Below, in pieces: positions 42,283 through 50,753 of a stretch of DNA of 64,000 nt. Position 1 is the first letter of the stretch; every line of letters begins with the position of its first letter. Made by a program: the position numbers and the translations under genes. Source of the DNA: Bacteroidales bacterium (lineage in GTDB: Bacteria; Bacteroidota; Bacteroidia; Bacteroidales; UBA932); contig JAFYYM010000034.1 of the NCBI GenBank assembly GCA_017557535.1, positions 1 through 64,000 on the forward strand. The letters run 5' to 3'. Under the pieces are notes generated by a model. The model was not told the origin of the DNA and made no database searches. It was given only the letters and a program-made list of their open reading frames with translations.

Positions 42283-42983
42283 TACCAATTCTTATCCTTT
42301 TGGCGGGATTTCAAGACAGCGGCCTTCTCCTTGTTGACCTTGTCCTGGGTCTCCTTCTCACGAGCCTGGATCGCGTTCAACATCTGCTGGGCTTGTTGAG
42401 GTGATATCTTGACATCTCCCTGACCTTGATCCTGGTTCTGATCCTGATTCTGTTTGTCTTGATCTTGATTCTGGTTATCCTTGTTCTGATCCTGGTCTTG
42501 GTTCTGATCCTGGTTCTGGTCGCCTCCTCCGCCGCCACCACCATCTTTCTGGAGCATAAGCTTCGCATAGGCGTAATTCTCCTTGGCATCCATGTCCCCG
42601 GGTCTCCTAAGGAGCGATTGCTTGTATGCGTCCACGGCAGCCGCCCAATCCTTTCCCTGCACAGCGACATTTCCGAGATTGTAATAATAATCAGCGGCAT
42701 AATCATTATCCGCGGCAACTTCTTTCAATTTGTCCAAAGCCTTACCGGCTTCCTCGAAATTGTCTTGACGATATAACGCCCCTGCCAGATTGTATGACGC
42801 CGCAAAAGAGGCCGTGTCTTTGACCAGAGCCTTCCTGTAGTCTATCTCACTTTCCTGCCAATTACCCTTAGCGAACTTGCGATTACCTGAACGGACCTCC
42901 TTCCTGTCAACCTGGGCGCCCACATTGAGACTCACCAGCAACAGTAACGAGAATGTGAGAATATGTTTGAATCCTGTCATCAT
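42282..42983 (-). CDS. batC: BatC, TPR protein with Asn/Asp/Gln-rich tail
   Basis: A 233-residue exported protein with a signal peptide (ending NVGAQ), two to three TPR units (FAASYNLAGALYRQDNFEEA, YYYNLGNVAVQGKDWAAAV), a Gly run (148-154) and a Gln/Asp/Asn tract to residue 190. A charged C-terminus follows. BatC is the TPR member of the Bat operon and is thought to interact with the VWA proteins BatA/BatB. Its ATG overlaps the BatB stop (ATGA). Confidence 0.9.
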   Translation of the reverse strand: MMTGFKHILTFSLLLLVSLNVGAQVDRKEVRSGNRKFAKGNWQESEIDYRKALVKDTASFAASYNLAGALYRQDNFEEAGKALDKLKEVAADNDYAADYYYNLGNVAVQGKDWAAAVDAYKQSLLRRPGDMDAKENYAYAKLMLQKDGGGGGGGDQNQDQNQDQDQNKDNQNQDQDKQNQDQNQDQGQGDVKISPQQAQQMLNAIQAREKETQDKVNKEKAAVLKSRQKDKNW

Positions 42984-43987
42984 CTCTTGTCAAACAAATG
43001 CCTGCGGGAGCGCCTCTCGCCAATCAACATCTCCAGCACGAAGAGAGCCAACGCGATAGCGAGGAAATACATGAACTGCTCGTCGTATTCCTCAAACACC
43101 ACGGAGCTATACTCCTCCTCCTGCATCTTCTTGATGTCATTTATGATGGGCGTGAGGCCGAACTCATCGTTTCCGGCATGGACATAAGCCCCGCCCCCAG
43201 CAGAGGCGATCTCTTTCAGAGTCTCCTCGTCAAGCTTGGTCACGACTATGTTACCTTCTTTATCCTTAAGCAACCCTCCATTAATCGGAATCGGTTGACC
43301 CTCAACGGATCCAACACCTATCGTGTAGACCTTTATCCCTGTCTCCGCAGCCTGGGAAGCGGCAGCGACTGCATCATCCTCATGATTCTCACCGTCAGTG
43401 ATCACTATTATCGCCCTGCTGTTCTCACTTTGGGCGCTGAAACTCCTGATAGCTGTGTTGATGGCATCACCGATCGCCGTACCCTGGATAGGAATGGACT
43501 CCGTCGAGATGTTGTTAAGGAACATCTTGGCGCTCACGTAGTCCGTGGTTATCGGGAGCTGGACGAAAGAGCTTCCGGCGAAAATGATAAGGCCTATCCT
43601 GTCCCCTTGCAGCTTGTCCGTTATCCTGGAGATGGCAAGTTTCGCCCTCTCAAGCCTGTCAGGGGAATAATCCTTGGCGAGCATCGAGTTGGAGACATCC
43701 AACACGATCATAATCTCCGCACCCTTGACTTTTTGCTCCTTCAACTTGGCTCCAATCTGGGGCCTGGAAAGACCGATGACGAAGAAGAAAAACGCCAGGG
43801 AATATATGACCGTCCTCACCCAGATCTTCGAGCGTGACCATGAGGGCATCAACTCATTAACCAACTCCTCGTCACCGATAGCGCGCAGACGCCGGCGCCT
43901 CGCTCTCATCCATAACGCCACGCCTATGAAGAAGAACGGGATCAGCAACAACAGCAGAAGGTATTCAGAACGAGCGAGAATAATCAT
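42980..43987 (-). CDS. batB: BatB, von Willebrand factor A membrane protein
   Basis: A 335-residue protein with an N-terminal membrane segment (LLLLLLIPFFFIGVALW), a second helix near residues 55-75, and a VWA domain whose MIDAS motif DVSNS begins with the Asp of MIVLDVSNSM. A C-terminal membrane helix follows. The chosen start at 43987 overlaps the BatA stop (ATGA) and is preceded by a strong AAGGAGG. BatB and BatA are thought to form a metal-dependent adhesion complex at the inner membrane. Confidence 0.92.
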   Translation of the reverse strand: MIILARSEYLLLLLLIPFFFIGVALWMRARRRRLRAIGDEELVNELMPSWSRSKIWVRTVIYSLAFFFFVIGLSRPQIGAKLKEQKVKGAEIMIVLDVSNSMLAKDYSPDRLERAKLAISRITDKLQGDRIGLIIFAGSSFVQLPITTDYVSAKMFLNNISTESIPIQGTAIGDAINTAIRSFSAQSENSRAIIVITDGENHEDDAVAAASQAAETGIKVYTIGVGSVEGQPIPINGGLLKDKEGNIVVTKLDEETLKEIASAGGGAYVHAGNDEFGLTPIINDIKKMQEEEYSSVVFEEYDEQFMYFLAIALALFVLEMLIGERRSRRHLFDKR

Positions 43988-44970
43988 GGCAACCTCCTTA
44001 ATGCTAAAGCCTTGATCAGCAACTCGAGAAGAAGGCATATAGCCGCGGCGAGGGCATATCCTCCAAACAGTTCCTTATACACGGGGAAACTGTCCACGCT
44101 AACCCTTGCCTTTTCCATCTTGTTGATCTCCGCATAAATTTCCGAGAGCTTGGTGTTGTCTGTCGCCCTGAAATAACGGCCTCCAGTCGTGGTGGCTATG
44201 CTTGAGAGCAACTTCTCGTCAATCTCGACCTTCATGTTCTGAACCTGCACACCCCAAGGTGTCATCACGGGATACGGCGCCTCACCATTGGCTCCGACAC
44301 CAATTGTATACACCCTGATTCCATATGTCTTGGCGATCTCGGCGGCTGTCTCCGGGGCCACCTCACCACTATTGTTGACACCATCTGTAAGAAGTATCAC
44401 GACGCGGCTTTTCGCATCTGAATCCTTTATTCTCGCCACAGCGGTGGCAAGCCCGTTACCAATAGCGGTGCCATCCTCGATCAGATCGGTGGAGACTTCC
44501 TTCATCAAGTTAATCAAGGTCGCCCTGTCAGTGGTGAGAGGGCACTGGGTATAGCTCTCGCCAGCGAACACGACGATTCCCATGCGGTCCGTAGGCCTTT
44601 GGGATATGAACTCTATAGCGATATCCTTAGCCGCACTTATCCTGTCGGGAGTGAAATCCCTGGCGAGCATACTCGTCGAGACGTCCATCGCCAGGACAAT
44701 ATCGATTCCTTCTGTGTCGACCCTGTCGACCTTTGTGGAGGAACGGGGTCTCGCGATAGCCACCACAATCAGGCAAAGAGCGGCAGTCCTGAGTATGAAT
44801 GGAATATGGCGGACTAAAGAGAGGACCGAGCCTCCGCCTGTTTTCCAAGGAGTAGCCTTGGACACCCGGAGATGTGGCCTGCGATCCTTAATCTCGAGAT
44901 ACAAGTACCTCAGGACCAGCAGAAGCGGAACCAGGAGAAGCCACAGAAGTCTCGGATACTCGAAATACAT
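43984..44970 (-). CDS. batA: BatA, von Willebrand factor A membrane protein
   Basis: A 328-residue paralogue of BatB with the same plan: N-terminal membrane helix (LLWLLLVPLLLVLRYLYL), a second helix, a VWA domain with MIDAS DVSTS (LAMDVSTSM), and a C-terminal hydrophobic segment. Its start at 44970 overlaps the upstream stop (TGATG). An alternative GTG start lies one codon upstream. It pairs with BatB in the Bat complex. Confidence 0.92.
   Translation of the reverse strand: MYFEYPRLLWLLLVPLLLVLRYLYLEIKDRRPHLRVSKATPWKTGGGSVLSLVRHIPFILRTAALCLIVVAIARPRSSTKVDRVDTEGIDIVLAMDVSTSMLARDFTPDRISAAKDIAIEFISQRPTDRMGIVVFAGESYTQCPLTTDRATLINLMKEVSTDLIEDGTAIGNGLATAVARIKDSDAKSRVVILLTDGVNNSGEVAPETAAEIAKTYGIRVYTIGVGANGEAPYPVMTPWGVQVQNMKVEIDEKLLSSIATTTGGRYFRATDNTKLSEIYAEINKMEKARVSVDSFPVYKELFGGYALAAAICLLLELLIKALALRRLP
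43993..43999 (-). promoter_or_regulatory. Shine-Dalgarno inside the batA end, for batB
   Basis: AAGGAGG on the minus strand, 5 bases before the ATG at 43987. It supports this start over the GTG/ATG-type codons further upstream. Confidence 0.6.
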
Positions 44971-45965
44971 CACTCAGTCCCTCCCTCGTTATCTTTGCCG
45001 TCAACCTGATAAGTGGTGGTGACAAACCTCACCGCCAGCGGTACGGCGGCGGCGTTCTCCTCATCAGAAGCGAATGCCTTGGCGAACTTGACCATATCCG
45101 CAGTCTCAAACAGTTCCTTGGTCTGGACAAACAAGTCGGCGGGAACGTCTGTATGACCGAGGCTGTCAAAGATCTCAGCCGTGGTCATCTCAGGGGCATC
45201 GATCCCATAACGGGCGTCGATATATTCCCGGAGAGTGTCCGTGATTCCTGAATAGAAGACCTTCTGCTTATCCTTCGCCCAATACTTGTCGCTACGGTAT
45301 TTCTCAAGTTTCCTCAAAGCCACCAAATATGGAGGCTCATTGGAGACTTCCTCCGGGGAAGCCTTTCTCCTCCTGGCAATGACCAGCGCCCTGATGAGCA
45401 ATGCCAACAGAGTCACCAGAAGAACTGCCACCAGATAGGGCAGGATCTCGGAGAATGTGACCGGATACTTGATCTGACCTTTTATGTCATGTATCTTGTA
45501 TGTGGCCGTGTCCACCGGAATGGTGAATACCTCTAGCTCCAATGGCTTGAACACTAACGTATCCAAAACACCTGGAGAGGTTTCCTCGATGACAGAGAGA
45601 GGAGGAAGCAGATACTTTCCCTCCTCAAATGATGTGATGATGACTGAGCAGTCGATATCGTATGCCTTCGGTGCTTTCTTGCTCCCGTGGACAGCGGAAG
45701 TGTCTGACACCCAAGAACGGACGATCTCAACGCTGTCTCCCTTCATGAAGCTCTTCGAGAAATCCGGAAGCATCAGCCCGGCGCCGGAAGGGACACTCTT
45801 CAGATGGAATCCATACCGGAGCTGGTCCCCGATGAGGACAGAGTCTCTTTCCTGCAACTTCTCCAAGAAGGAATCCTCGGACTGGACAAGCCTGCCCTGT
45901 GCAAGGGCCGAAACTCCGGACATTAGGATCAAAGCGATAATATTCAATAACTTCCTCATTCTCAT
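44970..45965 (-). CDS. Bat-operon membrane protein of DUF4381 type
   Basis: A 331-residue protein with a signal peptide (ending SALAQ), a beta-rich extracytoplasmic part (residues 25-165), one membrane helix (about 172-195, LPYLVAVLLVTLLALLIRALVI) and a helical cytoplasmic part ending in an acidic tail. This architecture and location between DUF58 and BatA match the DUF4381-like gene of other Bat operons. The ATG at 45965 overlaps the DUF58 stop (ATGA). The next in-frame ATG at 45959 would have better Shine-Dalgarno spacing (GGGAGGAG). Confidence 0.78.
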   Translation of the reverse strand: MRMRKLLNIIALILMSGVSALAQGRLVQSEDSFLEKLQERDSVLIGDQLRYGFHLKSVPSGAGLMLPDFSKSFMKGDSVEIVRSWVSDTSAVHGSKKAPKAYDIDCSVIITSFEEGKYLLPPLSVIEETSPGVLDTLVFKPLELEVFTIPVDTATYKIHDIKGQIKYPVTFSEILPYLVAVLLVTLLALLIRALVIARRRKASPEEVSNEPPYLVALRKLEKYRSDKYWAKDKQKVFYSGITDTLREYIDARYGIDAPEMTTAEIFDSLGHTDVPADLFVQTKELFETADMVKFAKAFASDEENAAAVPLAVRFVTTTYQVDGKDNEGGTE

Positions 45966-46855
45966 CTCCTCCCGAAAAAGCCCATCAGTCCCTTGACATA
46001 ATCATCATTCGTGGCGATACCCACAGAGTCAATCTGATAACGGTTGAAGAGTTTCCTCTCGTTATCATCCACCCGTCCGAACCACTTGGAATACTCAGCC
46101 CTGGTCTTCCTGCTGGACGTGTTGACCCAAGCGGACTCGCCTGTCTCAGAATCCTTCACATGCACCAACCCCACCGAAGGGATGGTCTTCTCCCGTGGGT
46201 CATATACCTTTATCACTGAGATGTCATGCCGGTTACGGGCCACTTTCAAGGCATCCTCATAACGAGGGGAACCGTCCGCGGTGACATCCAGCATGTCCGA
46301 GAGCAGGAAAGCCGTGCATTTCTTCTTTAGGGCGTTGGTCAAGAACCTCAATGCCTCTCCCACATCAGTCCCGTCGGAAGTCGGCTTCAACTCGATGATT
46401 TCCCTTATGATGTGAAGCAGATGGCTACGGCCTTTTTTCGGAGGAATGAACTTCTCGACATGGTCGCTGAAGAAAAGAGCCCCAACTTTGTCGTTGTTGA
46501 TCACCGCTGAGAAACTCAGCACGGCGGCTATCTCCGCGATAAGATCCCTCTTTGTCTTCTCCACAGTCCCGAACAGACCCGAACGGCTGATGTCAATCAG
46601 CAGGACAACTGTCATCTCCCTCTCCTCCTCGTAGACCTTTACGTACGGAGCCCTTAGACGGGCTGTCACATTCCAGTCCATGGAGCGAGGATCATCTCCA
46701 TATTGGTATTCCCGTACCTCACTGAAAGCCATACCACGGCCCTTGAAAGCGCTGTGGTACTCTCCCGCGAAAATCTGGTGAGACAGAGCCCTGGTGCGGA
46801 TCTCTATCTTGCGGACCTTTTTGAGGAGATCATTGGCTGAAGATGAAGACGGCAT
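45962..46855 (-). CDS. DUF58 domain protein of the Bat operon
   Basis: A 297-residue cytoplasmic protein with the DUF58 signature: AGEYHSAFKGRGMAFSEVREYQYGDDPRSMDW split around Arg/Asp-rich turns, then a VWA-like core (VVLLIDISRSGLFG). DUF58 proteins are the standard partner of MoxR ATPases, often serving as substrates or adaptors for a chaperone-like process. It starts 11 bases after the MoxR stop and overlaps the next gene by ATGA. Confidence 0.93.
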   Translation of the reverse strand: MPSSSSANDLLKKVRKIEIRTRALSHQIFAGEYHSAFKGRGMAFSEVREYQYGDDPRSMDWNVTARLRAPYVKVYEEEREMTVVLLIDISRSGLFGTVEKTKRDLIAEIAAVLSFSAVINNDKVGALFFSDHVEKFIPPKKGRSHLLHIIREIIELKPTSDGTDVGEALRFLTNALKKKCTAFLLSDMLDVTADGSPRYEDALKVARNRHDISVIKVYDPREKTIPSVGLVHVKDSETGESAWVNTSSRKTRAEYSKWFGRVDDNERKLFNRYQIDSVGIATNDDYVKGLMGFFGRR

Positions 46856-46866
46856 CTTTGAGAAGA

Positions 46867-47859
46867 TTAAGGAACCTGGACAGCGTTGATGACTTCGGCG
46901 ATAATCTGCTCTGTGGTCACGTTCTCGGCCTCAGCCTCGTAAGTCAAGCCGATACGGTGGCGCAGGACCTCGTTGCAGACCGCCCTGACATCCTCGGGTA
47001 TCACATATCCCCTGCGCCTTATGAAAGCGAAAGCCTTCGCTGCCATCGCGAGTGAGATACTCGCCCTGGGGGAGCCTCCGAATGAGATCATATCCTTCAG
47101 TTTCCCGAGGCCATATTCCTCAGGAGTCCTGGTGGCGTAAACGATATCGACGATATATCTCTCAATCTTCTCGTCCATGTAGACATCCCTCACGACTTGC
47201 CTTGCCCTCACGATGTCCTCAGGCTTGATGACCGGACTGGCCTTGGGGAACTCTCCGGAATTATTCATCCTGATGATAAGTTTCTCTTCCTCTTTCTTGG
47301 GATAGCTCACAACGACCTTGAGCATGAAACGGTCAACCTGAGCCTCAGGCAGAGGGTATGTTCCTTCCTGCTCGATAGGGTTCTGGGTCGCCATCACGAG
47401 GAAAGGCTCCGGGAGCTTGAAAGTCTCGTCACCGATAGTGACCTGACGCTCCTGCATGGCCTCAAGAAGCGCTGACTGGACCTTGGCCGGAGAACGGTTG
47501 ATCTCATCAGCAAGGACGAAGTTGGCGAAGACCGGGCCCTTATGGACCTCGAACCTATCGTCTTTCTGGGAATATATCATGGTGCCAACCAAGTCAGCCG
47601 GAAGGAGGTCAGGAGTAAACTGGATACGGCTGAACCTGGCGTCGATGGCTTGGGAGAGAGTGCTGATCGCCAAGGTCTTGGCCAATCCCGGGACTCCCTC
47701 AAGGAGGATGTGCCCGTTGGCCAGCAGGCCGATCAACAGGTTCTCCACCAATTGTTTCTGTCCCACGATGACCTTGCCCATCTCGAGGGACAGCATGTCC
47801 ACAAACGCGCTTTCCTTTTGGATCCGGTCATTCAATTCTTTGATGTTAACGCTTTCCAT
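46867..47859 (-). CDS. MoxR family AAA+ ATPase
   Basis: A 330-residue AAA+ protein with Walker A GVPGLAKT, Walker B VLADEINRSP, sensor region VMATQNPIEQEGTYPLPEAQ and the C-terminal lid domain (YATRTPEEYGLG, GGSPRASISLAMAAKAFAF). MoxR ATPases activate VWA-containing partners; here these are BatA, BatB and DUF58. The ATG at 47859 fits family length; an upstream in-frame start at 47907 would overlap the divergent truA. It is the first gene of the Bat operon. Confidence 0.95.
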   Translation of the reverse strand: MESVNIKELNDRIQKESAFVDMLSLEMGKVIVGQKQLVENLLIGLLANGHILLEGVPGLAKTLAISTLSQAIDARFSRIQFTPDLLPADLVGTMIYSQKDDRFEVHKGPVFANFVLADEINRSPAKVQSALLEAMQERQVTIGDETFKLPEPFLVMATQNPIEQEGTYPLPEAQVDRFMLKVVVSYPKKEEEKLIIRMNNSGEFPKASPVIKPEDIVRARQVVRDVYMDEKIERYIVDIVYATRTPEEYGLGKLKDMISFGGSPRASISLAMAAKAFAFIRRRGYVIPEDVRAVCNEVLRHRIGLTYEAEAENVTTEQIIAEVINAVQVP

Positions 47860-47905
47860 CTTATGTTCTTTTTTATATTTTCGCGTATCAACAACAGCCT
47901 CTTCC

Positions 47906-48676
47906 ATGCGCTACAAGATCACCCTCTCCTACGACGGCTCCGGTTTTCATGGCTGGCAGACGCAGAGCGACACAAAAACCATCCAAGAGTGCCTCGAGGA
48001 TGCCCTGTCCACTCTCCTTAGAGAGCGAATCGCCGTCACAGGCGCCGGCAGGACTGATTCAACTGTCAATGCGATAGGCTATGTCGCCCATTTTGACACA
48101 TCAGTCGAGGACCTTGACGCCGGGCTTGTCGGCTACAAAATAAATGCCATCCTGCCCCATGGAATCAAGGTTCACGACATAGTTCCAATCACCCCTGATT
48201 TCCATTCCAGGTTCGATGCCAGGCAAAGGGAATACAAATATTTCCTCCATAGGAAAAAAGATCCGTTCATGACTCATTATTCGTACCTGTACACCTTCCC
48301 GATTGACGTGGAAAAGATGAACAGGGCGGCTGTCAAACTGCTCGGAAAACACGATTTCAGCTGCTTCGAGAAAGTCGGCGGGGACAACAAGACATCTGTC
48401 TGCACTGTAACGAAAGCGGTATGGGAGACATATATCCCCGACCATGTCAGCATGATGGGATATCCCGCCGAAGAAGATGATTACCTCGTGTTCACGATAA
48501 GAGCTGACAGGTTCCTCAGGAATATGGTACGGGCGGTCGTCGGATCCCTTCTGGACATAGGCAGGGGACGTCATGGAGAAGAGTGGATGGACTCCCTTGT
48601 GGAGGGTGGCTCCCGGAGTGACGCTGGAGAATCCGTCCCGGGTCATGCTTTATTCCTCTGTAAGGTAGAATATTAA
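47906..48676 (+). CDS. truA: tRNA pseudouridine(38-40) synthase
   Basis: A 256-residue enzyme converting uridines 38-40 of the anticodon stem-loop to pseudouridine. It starts with MRYKITLSYDGSGFHGWQ, has the catalytic Asp in GAGRTDSTVNA, and shows RQREYKYFLHRKKDPF and the C-terminal FLRNMVRAVVGSLLDIGRG, all typical of TruA. It is divergent from moxR with 46 bases between starts, so both promoters must share this small gap. Confidence 0.95.
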   Translation: MRYKITLSYDGSGFHGWQTQSDTKTIQECLEDALSTLLRERIAVTGAGRTDSTVNAIGYVAHFDTSVEDLDAGLVGYKINAILPHGIKVHDIVPITPDFHSRFDARQREYKYFLHRKKDPFMTHYSYLYTFPIDVEKMNRAAVKLLGKHDFSCFEKVGGDNKTSVCTVTKAVWETYIPDHVSMMGYPAEEDDYLVFTIRADRFLRNMVRAVVGSLLDIGRGRHGEEWMDSLVEGGSRSDAGESVPGHALFLCKVEY

Positions 48677-48697
48677 GGTAAAGTCGTTTTTTTTCAC

Positions 48698-48705
48698 TAT
48701 CTTTG
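48698..48705 (+). promoter_or_regulatory. Putative -7 box for exbB-exbD-tonB
   Basis: TATCTTTG fits TAnnTTTG in the 102-base gap before exbB and gives a leader of roughly 65-70 bases that holds a hairpin at 48717-48736. Confidence 0.5.
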
Positions 48706-48716
48706 CAGGTTGGTGG

Positions 48717-48736
48717 CGTGAAATGTGCAGTTCACG
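48717..48736 (+). promoter_or_regulatory. Hairpin in the exbB leader
   Basis: CGTGAA and TTCACG form a 6-bp stem with an 8-base loop, about 42 bases before the ATG. An ACGTACGT palindrome follows nearer the start. Possible regulatory or transcript-stabilising element; role unknown. Confidence 0.3.
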
Positions 48737-48778
48737 TCATTAAATGGTTAGCTAATCAATAAAACGTACGTTATAATT

Positions 48779-49516
48779 ATGTTGTTCCATCTTTTACAGG
48801 TAGGCCTGGACTCCGCCGCGACGGAAATGGCCGAAACCACCGCCATGGCTGCCCAGGCAGTCCCGCAGCAAATCGAGCAGAGTTATTCTTTAATCGAGAT
48901 GGCAGCGAAGGGTGGATGGCTGATGATTGTCCTCGCCATTCTCTCTGTCATAGCCATTTACATCTTCGGCAAGAAATGGTGGATGATCCACAAAGCCCAG
49001 CAGGTCGACAAGAACTTCATGAGGGATATCCGCGACTATATCCACGAGGGTAAAGTCAAGAGCGCCCTGTCTCTCTGCGAGAAGTACGACTCCCCTGTCG
49101 CCCGTCTCGTCGAGAAGGGAATTGAGAGGATCGGAAGGCCTCTGACCGACATCCAGACCGCGGTCGAGAACACAGGTAACGTCGAGATCGCCAGACTCGA
49201 GAAGGGTCTTCCCACTCTGGCGACCATCGCCGGAGGAGCCCCTATGATCGGATTCCTCGGTACTGTCCTCGGTATGGTTCAGGCTTTCTTCAACATGGCC
49301 AATGCCGGGAACAACATCGACATAACCCTCCTGTCCAGCGGTATCTACACCGCCATGATCACTACCGTTGGCGGTCTTATCGTCGGTATCCTCGGCTACT
49401 TCGGCTACAACTACCTCACCGCCCAGATCTCCAACCTTATGTTCAAGATGGAGACCGCCACGATCGATTTCATCGACCTTCTGCACGAACCCGCTGACAA
49501 CGAAGAGGAGAAATAG
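48779..49516 (+). CDS. exbB: ExbB/TolQ family proton channel subunit
   Basis: A 245-residue membrane protein with the MotA/TolQ/ExbB pattern. A first transmembrane helix (about 42-62) is followed by a cytoplasmic loop and two later helices (about 140-165 and 188-210) carrying the proton-path motif GGAPMIGFLGTVLGMV. It forms the stator that drives TonB using the proton motive force. ExbD follows after 3 bases and TonB overlaps ExbD, so this is a complete TonB energising module. Confidence 0.93.
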   Translation: MLFHLLQVGLDSAATEMAETTAMAAQAVPQQIEQSYSLIEMAAKGGWLMIVLAILSVIAIYIFGKKWWMIHKAQQVDKNFMRDIRDYIHEGKVKSALSLCEKYDSPVARLVEKGIERIGRPLTDIQTAVENTGNVEIARLEKGLPTLATIAGGAPMIGFLGTVLGMVQAFFNMANAGNNIDITLLSSGIYTAMITTVGGLIVGILGYFGYNYLTAQISNLMFKMETATIDFIDLLHEPADNEEEK

Positions 49517-49519
49517 CCG

Positions 49520-49930
49520 ATGGCATTCAAGAGAACAACAAAGGTATCGGCGGAAATGTCGATGTCCTCGATGACCGACCTGGTGTTCCTGCTGTTGATC
49601 TTCTTCCTGGTCACATCGACACTGGTCAACCCGAACGCCTTGAAGCTCCTGCTCCCGAAGAGCACGGGCCAGGTGAGCGCCAAGCCTACAGTCAGTGTAT
49701 CCATCAAAGACTGGGGTGGCGAGACTTACACCTATCATCTCAACGGTGATGAGACCCCGGTCGAATTCACCGAACTGGAAGACGGACTCGTGGGTCTGCT
49801 CCAAGAGGAAGAGGATCCCACCTTCTCTATCTACACAGATGAGACAGTTCCCGTCAGGGAGGTTGTCTCCGTTATGAACATCGCCAAACGGAACCACTAC
49901 AAAGTGATTTTGGCAACACAGCCTGAATGA
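49520..49930 (+). CDS. exbD: ExbD/TolR family protein
   Basis: A 136-residue protein with one N-terminal membrane helix whose start carries the functional Asp (SMTDLVFLLLIFFLVTSTL) and a periplasmic domain. It pairs with ExbB and TonB. Its stop overlaps the TonB start by 4 bases (ATGA), supporting coupled synthesis. Confidence 0.93.
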   Translation: MAFKRTTKVSAEMSMSSMTDLVFLLLIFFLVTSTLVNPNALKLLLPKSTGQVSAKPTVSVSIKDWGGETYTYHLNGDETPVEFTELEDGLVGLLQEEEDPTFSIYTDETVPVREVVSVMNIAKRNHYKVILATQPE

Positions 49931-50700
49931 TGAAACAGTACCTTCGCGAAAGAGAGAAGGAGGCGAAAGTCTCCACAACGACAGGGATCGTTCTTACGGT
50001 CGCTGTCCACTTGGTCGTCTTGCTCTCCTGCGCTTTCACGGGTCTGAAATACATCTATCCACCACCCGAGGAGCAGACATTTCTCATTGATTTCGAGGAG
50101 GATGAACCTCAGCAGATCAGAAGGCAGAGGCTTGGCAGGCAACCCCAGGCCGAGGATGTGGACAAAACCAAACCTGTCGAGCTGATCCAAAGGAGCGAAT
50201 CCCCCATCAAATCTGACAGGACCAACAAGACCGCCGAGGCCAAGCCTGACGATTTCGGCGACGTGGAGGTCCCGGCCCCTAAGGAAGAAATCAACAAGAA
50301 CGCCCTATTTCCGGGCATGAGCAAGAAAGACTCTTCTCTTGCCCCCCACGGAGCCACTAATCCCTCAGCAGAGTTCAAAGCCGGACATCCGAAGGGCAAC
50401 ACCCAGGTTGGAAAGACCGACGGCGCCCCTAACGCCCATGTTAAGGGACGTAGCGTGCTTGGTGCTCTCCCGAGGCCTGATTACGCCGTCCAGGATGAAG
50501 GAAAGGTCGTCGTGGATATTTGGGTAGACAACTATGGAAACGTCACCAAAGCCGTGGCTGGAGGCCAAGGCACAACTGTGAATAACCAGACTTTATGGGC
50601 GGCAGCCAGATCGGCGGCCATGAAAGCCCATTTCAACCAGAGTGCCGATGCTCCGGCGCTTCAGCAAGGAACAATAACTTACATTTTCAAACTCAAATAA
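49927..50700 (+). CDS. tonB: TonB family energy transducer
   Basis: A 257-residue protein with a short cytoplasmic N-terminus, a membrane helix (about 17-38, GIVLTVAVHLVVLLSCAFTG), a charged Pro/Lys/Glu-rich periplasmic linker, and a TonB C-terminal domain with ALPRPDYAVQDEGKVVVDIWV. It delivers energy to outer-membrane TonB-dependent (SusC-type) transporters. The linker is long and rich in Lys/Asp/Glu, so it can span the periplasm. Confidence 0.9.
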   Translation: MMKQYLREREKEAKVSTTTGIVLTVAVHLVVLLSCAFTGLKYIYPPPEEQTFLIDFEEDEPQQIRRQRLGRQPQAEDVDKTKPVELIQRSESPIKSDRTNKTAEAKPDDFGDVEVPAPKEEINKNALFPGMSKKDSSLAPHGATNPSAEFKAGHPKGNTQVGKTDGAPNAHVKGRSVLGALPRPDYAVQDEGKVVVDIWVDNYGNVTKAVAGGQGTTVNNQTLWAAARSAAMKAHFNQSADAPALQQGTITYIFKLK

Positions 50701-50730
50701 AAAGGATCAAAACCTAATTAATTTTAAAAA

Positions 50731-50745
50731 GTGGCGTGATGCCAC
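50731..50745 (+). promoter_or_regulatory. Small perfect hairpin before the pseudouridine synthase start
   Basis: GTGGC-GTGAT-GCCAC forms a 5-bp stem with an ATG (50739) in the loop region, 8 bases before the chosen start at 50754. It may hide an alternative start or act as a translation brake. Confidence 0.3.
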
Positions 50746-50753
50746 ATCAAATC

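Noticed and set aside
48890-49978. A 362-codon open frame antisense to exbB-exbD
   Set aside because: Same reason: a shadow of three well-identified genes on the other strand.
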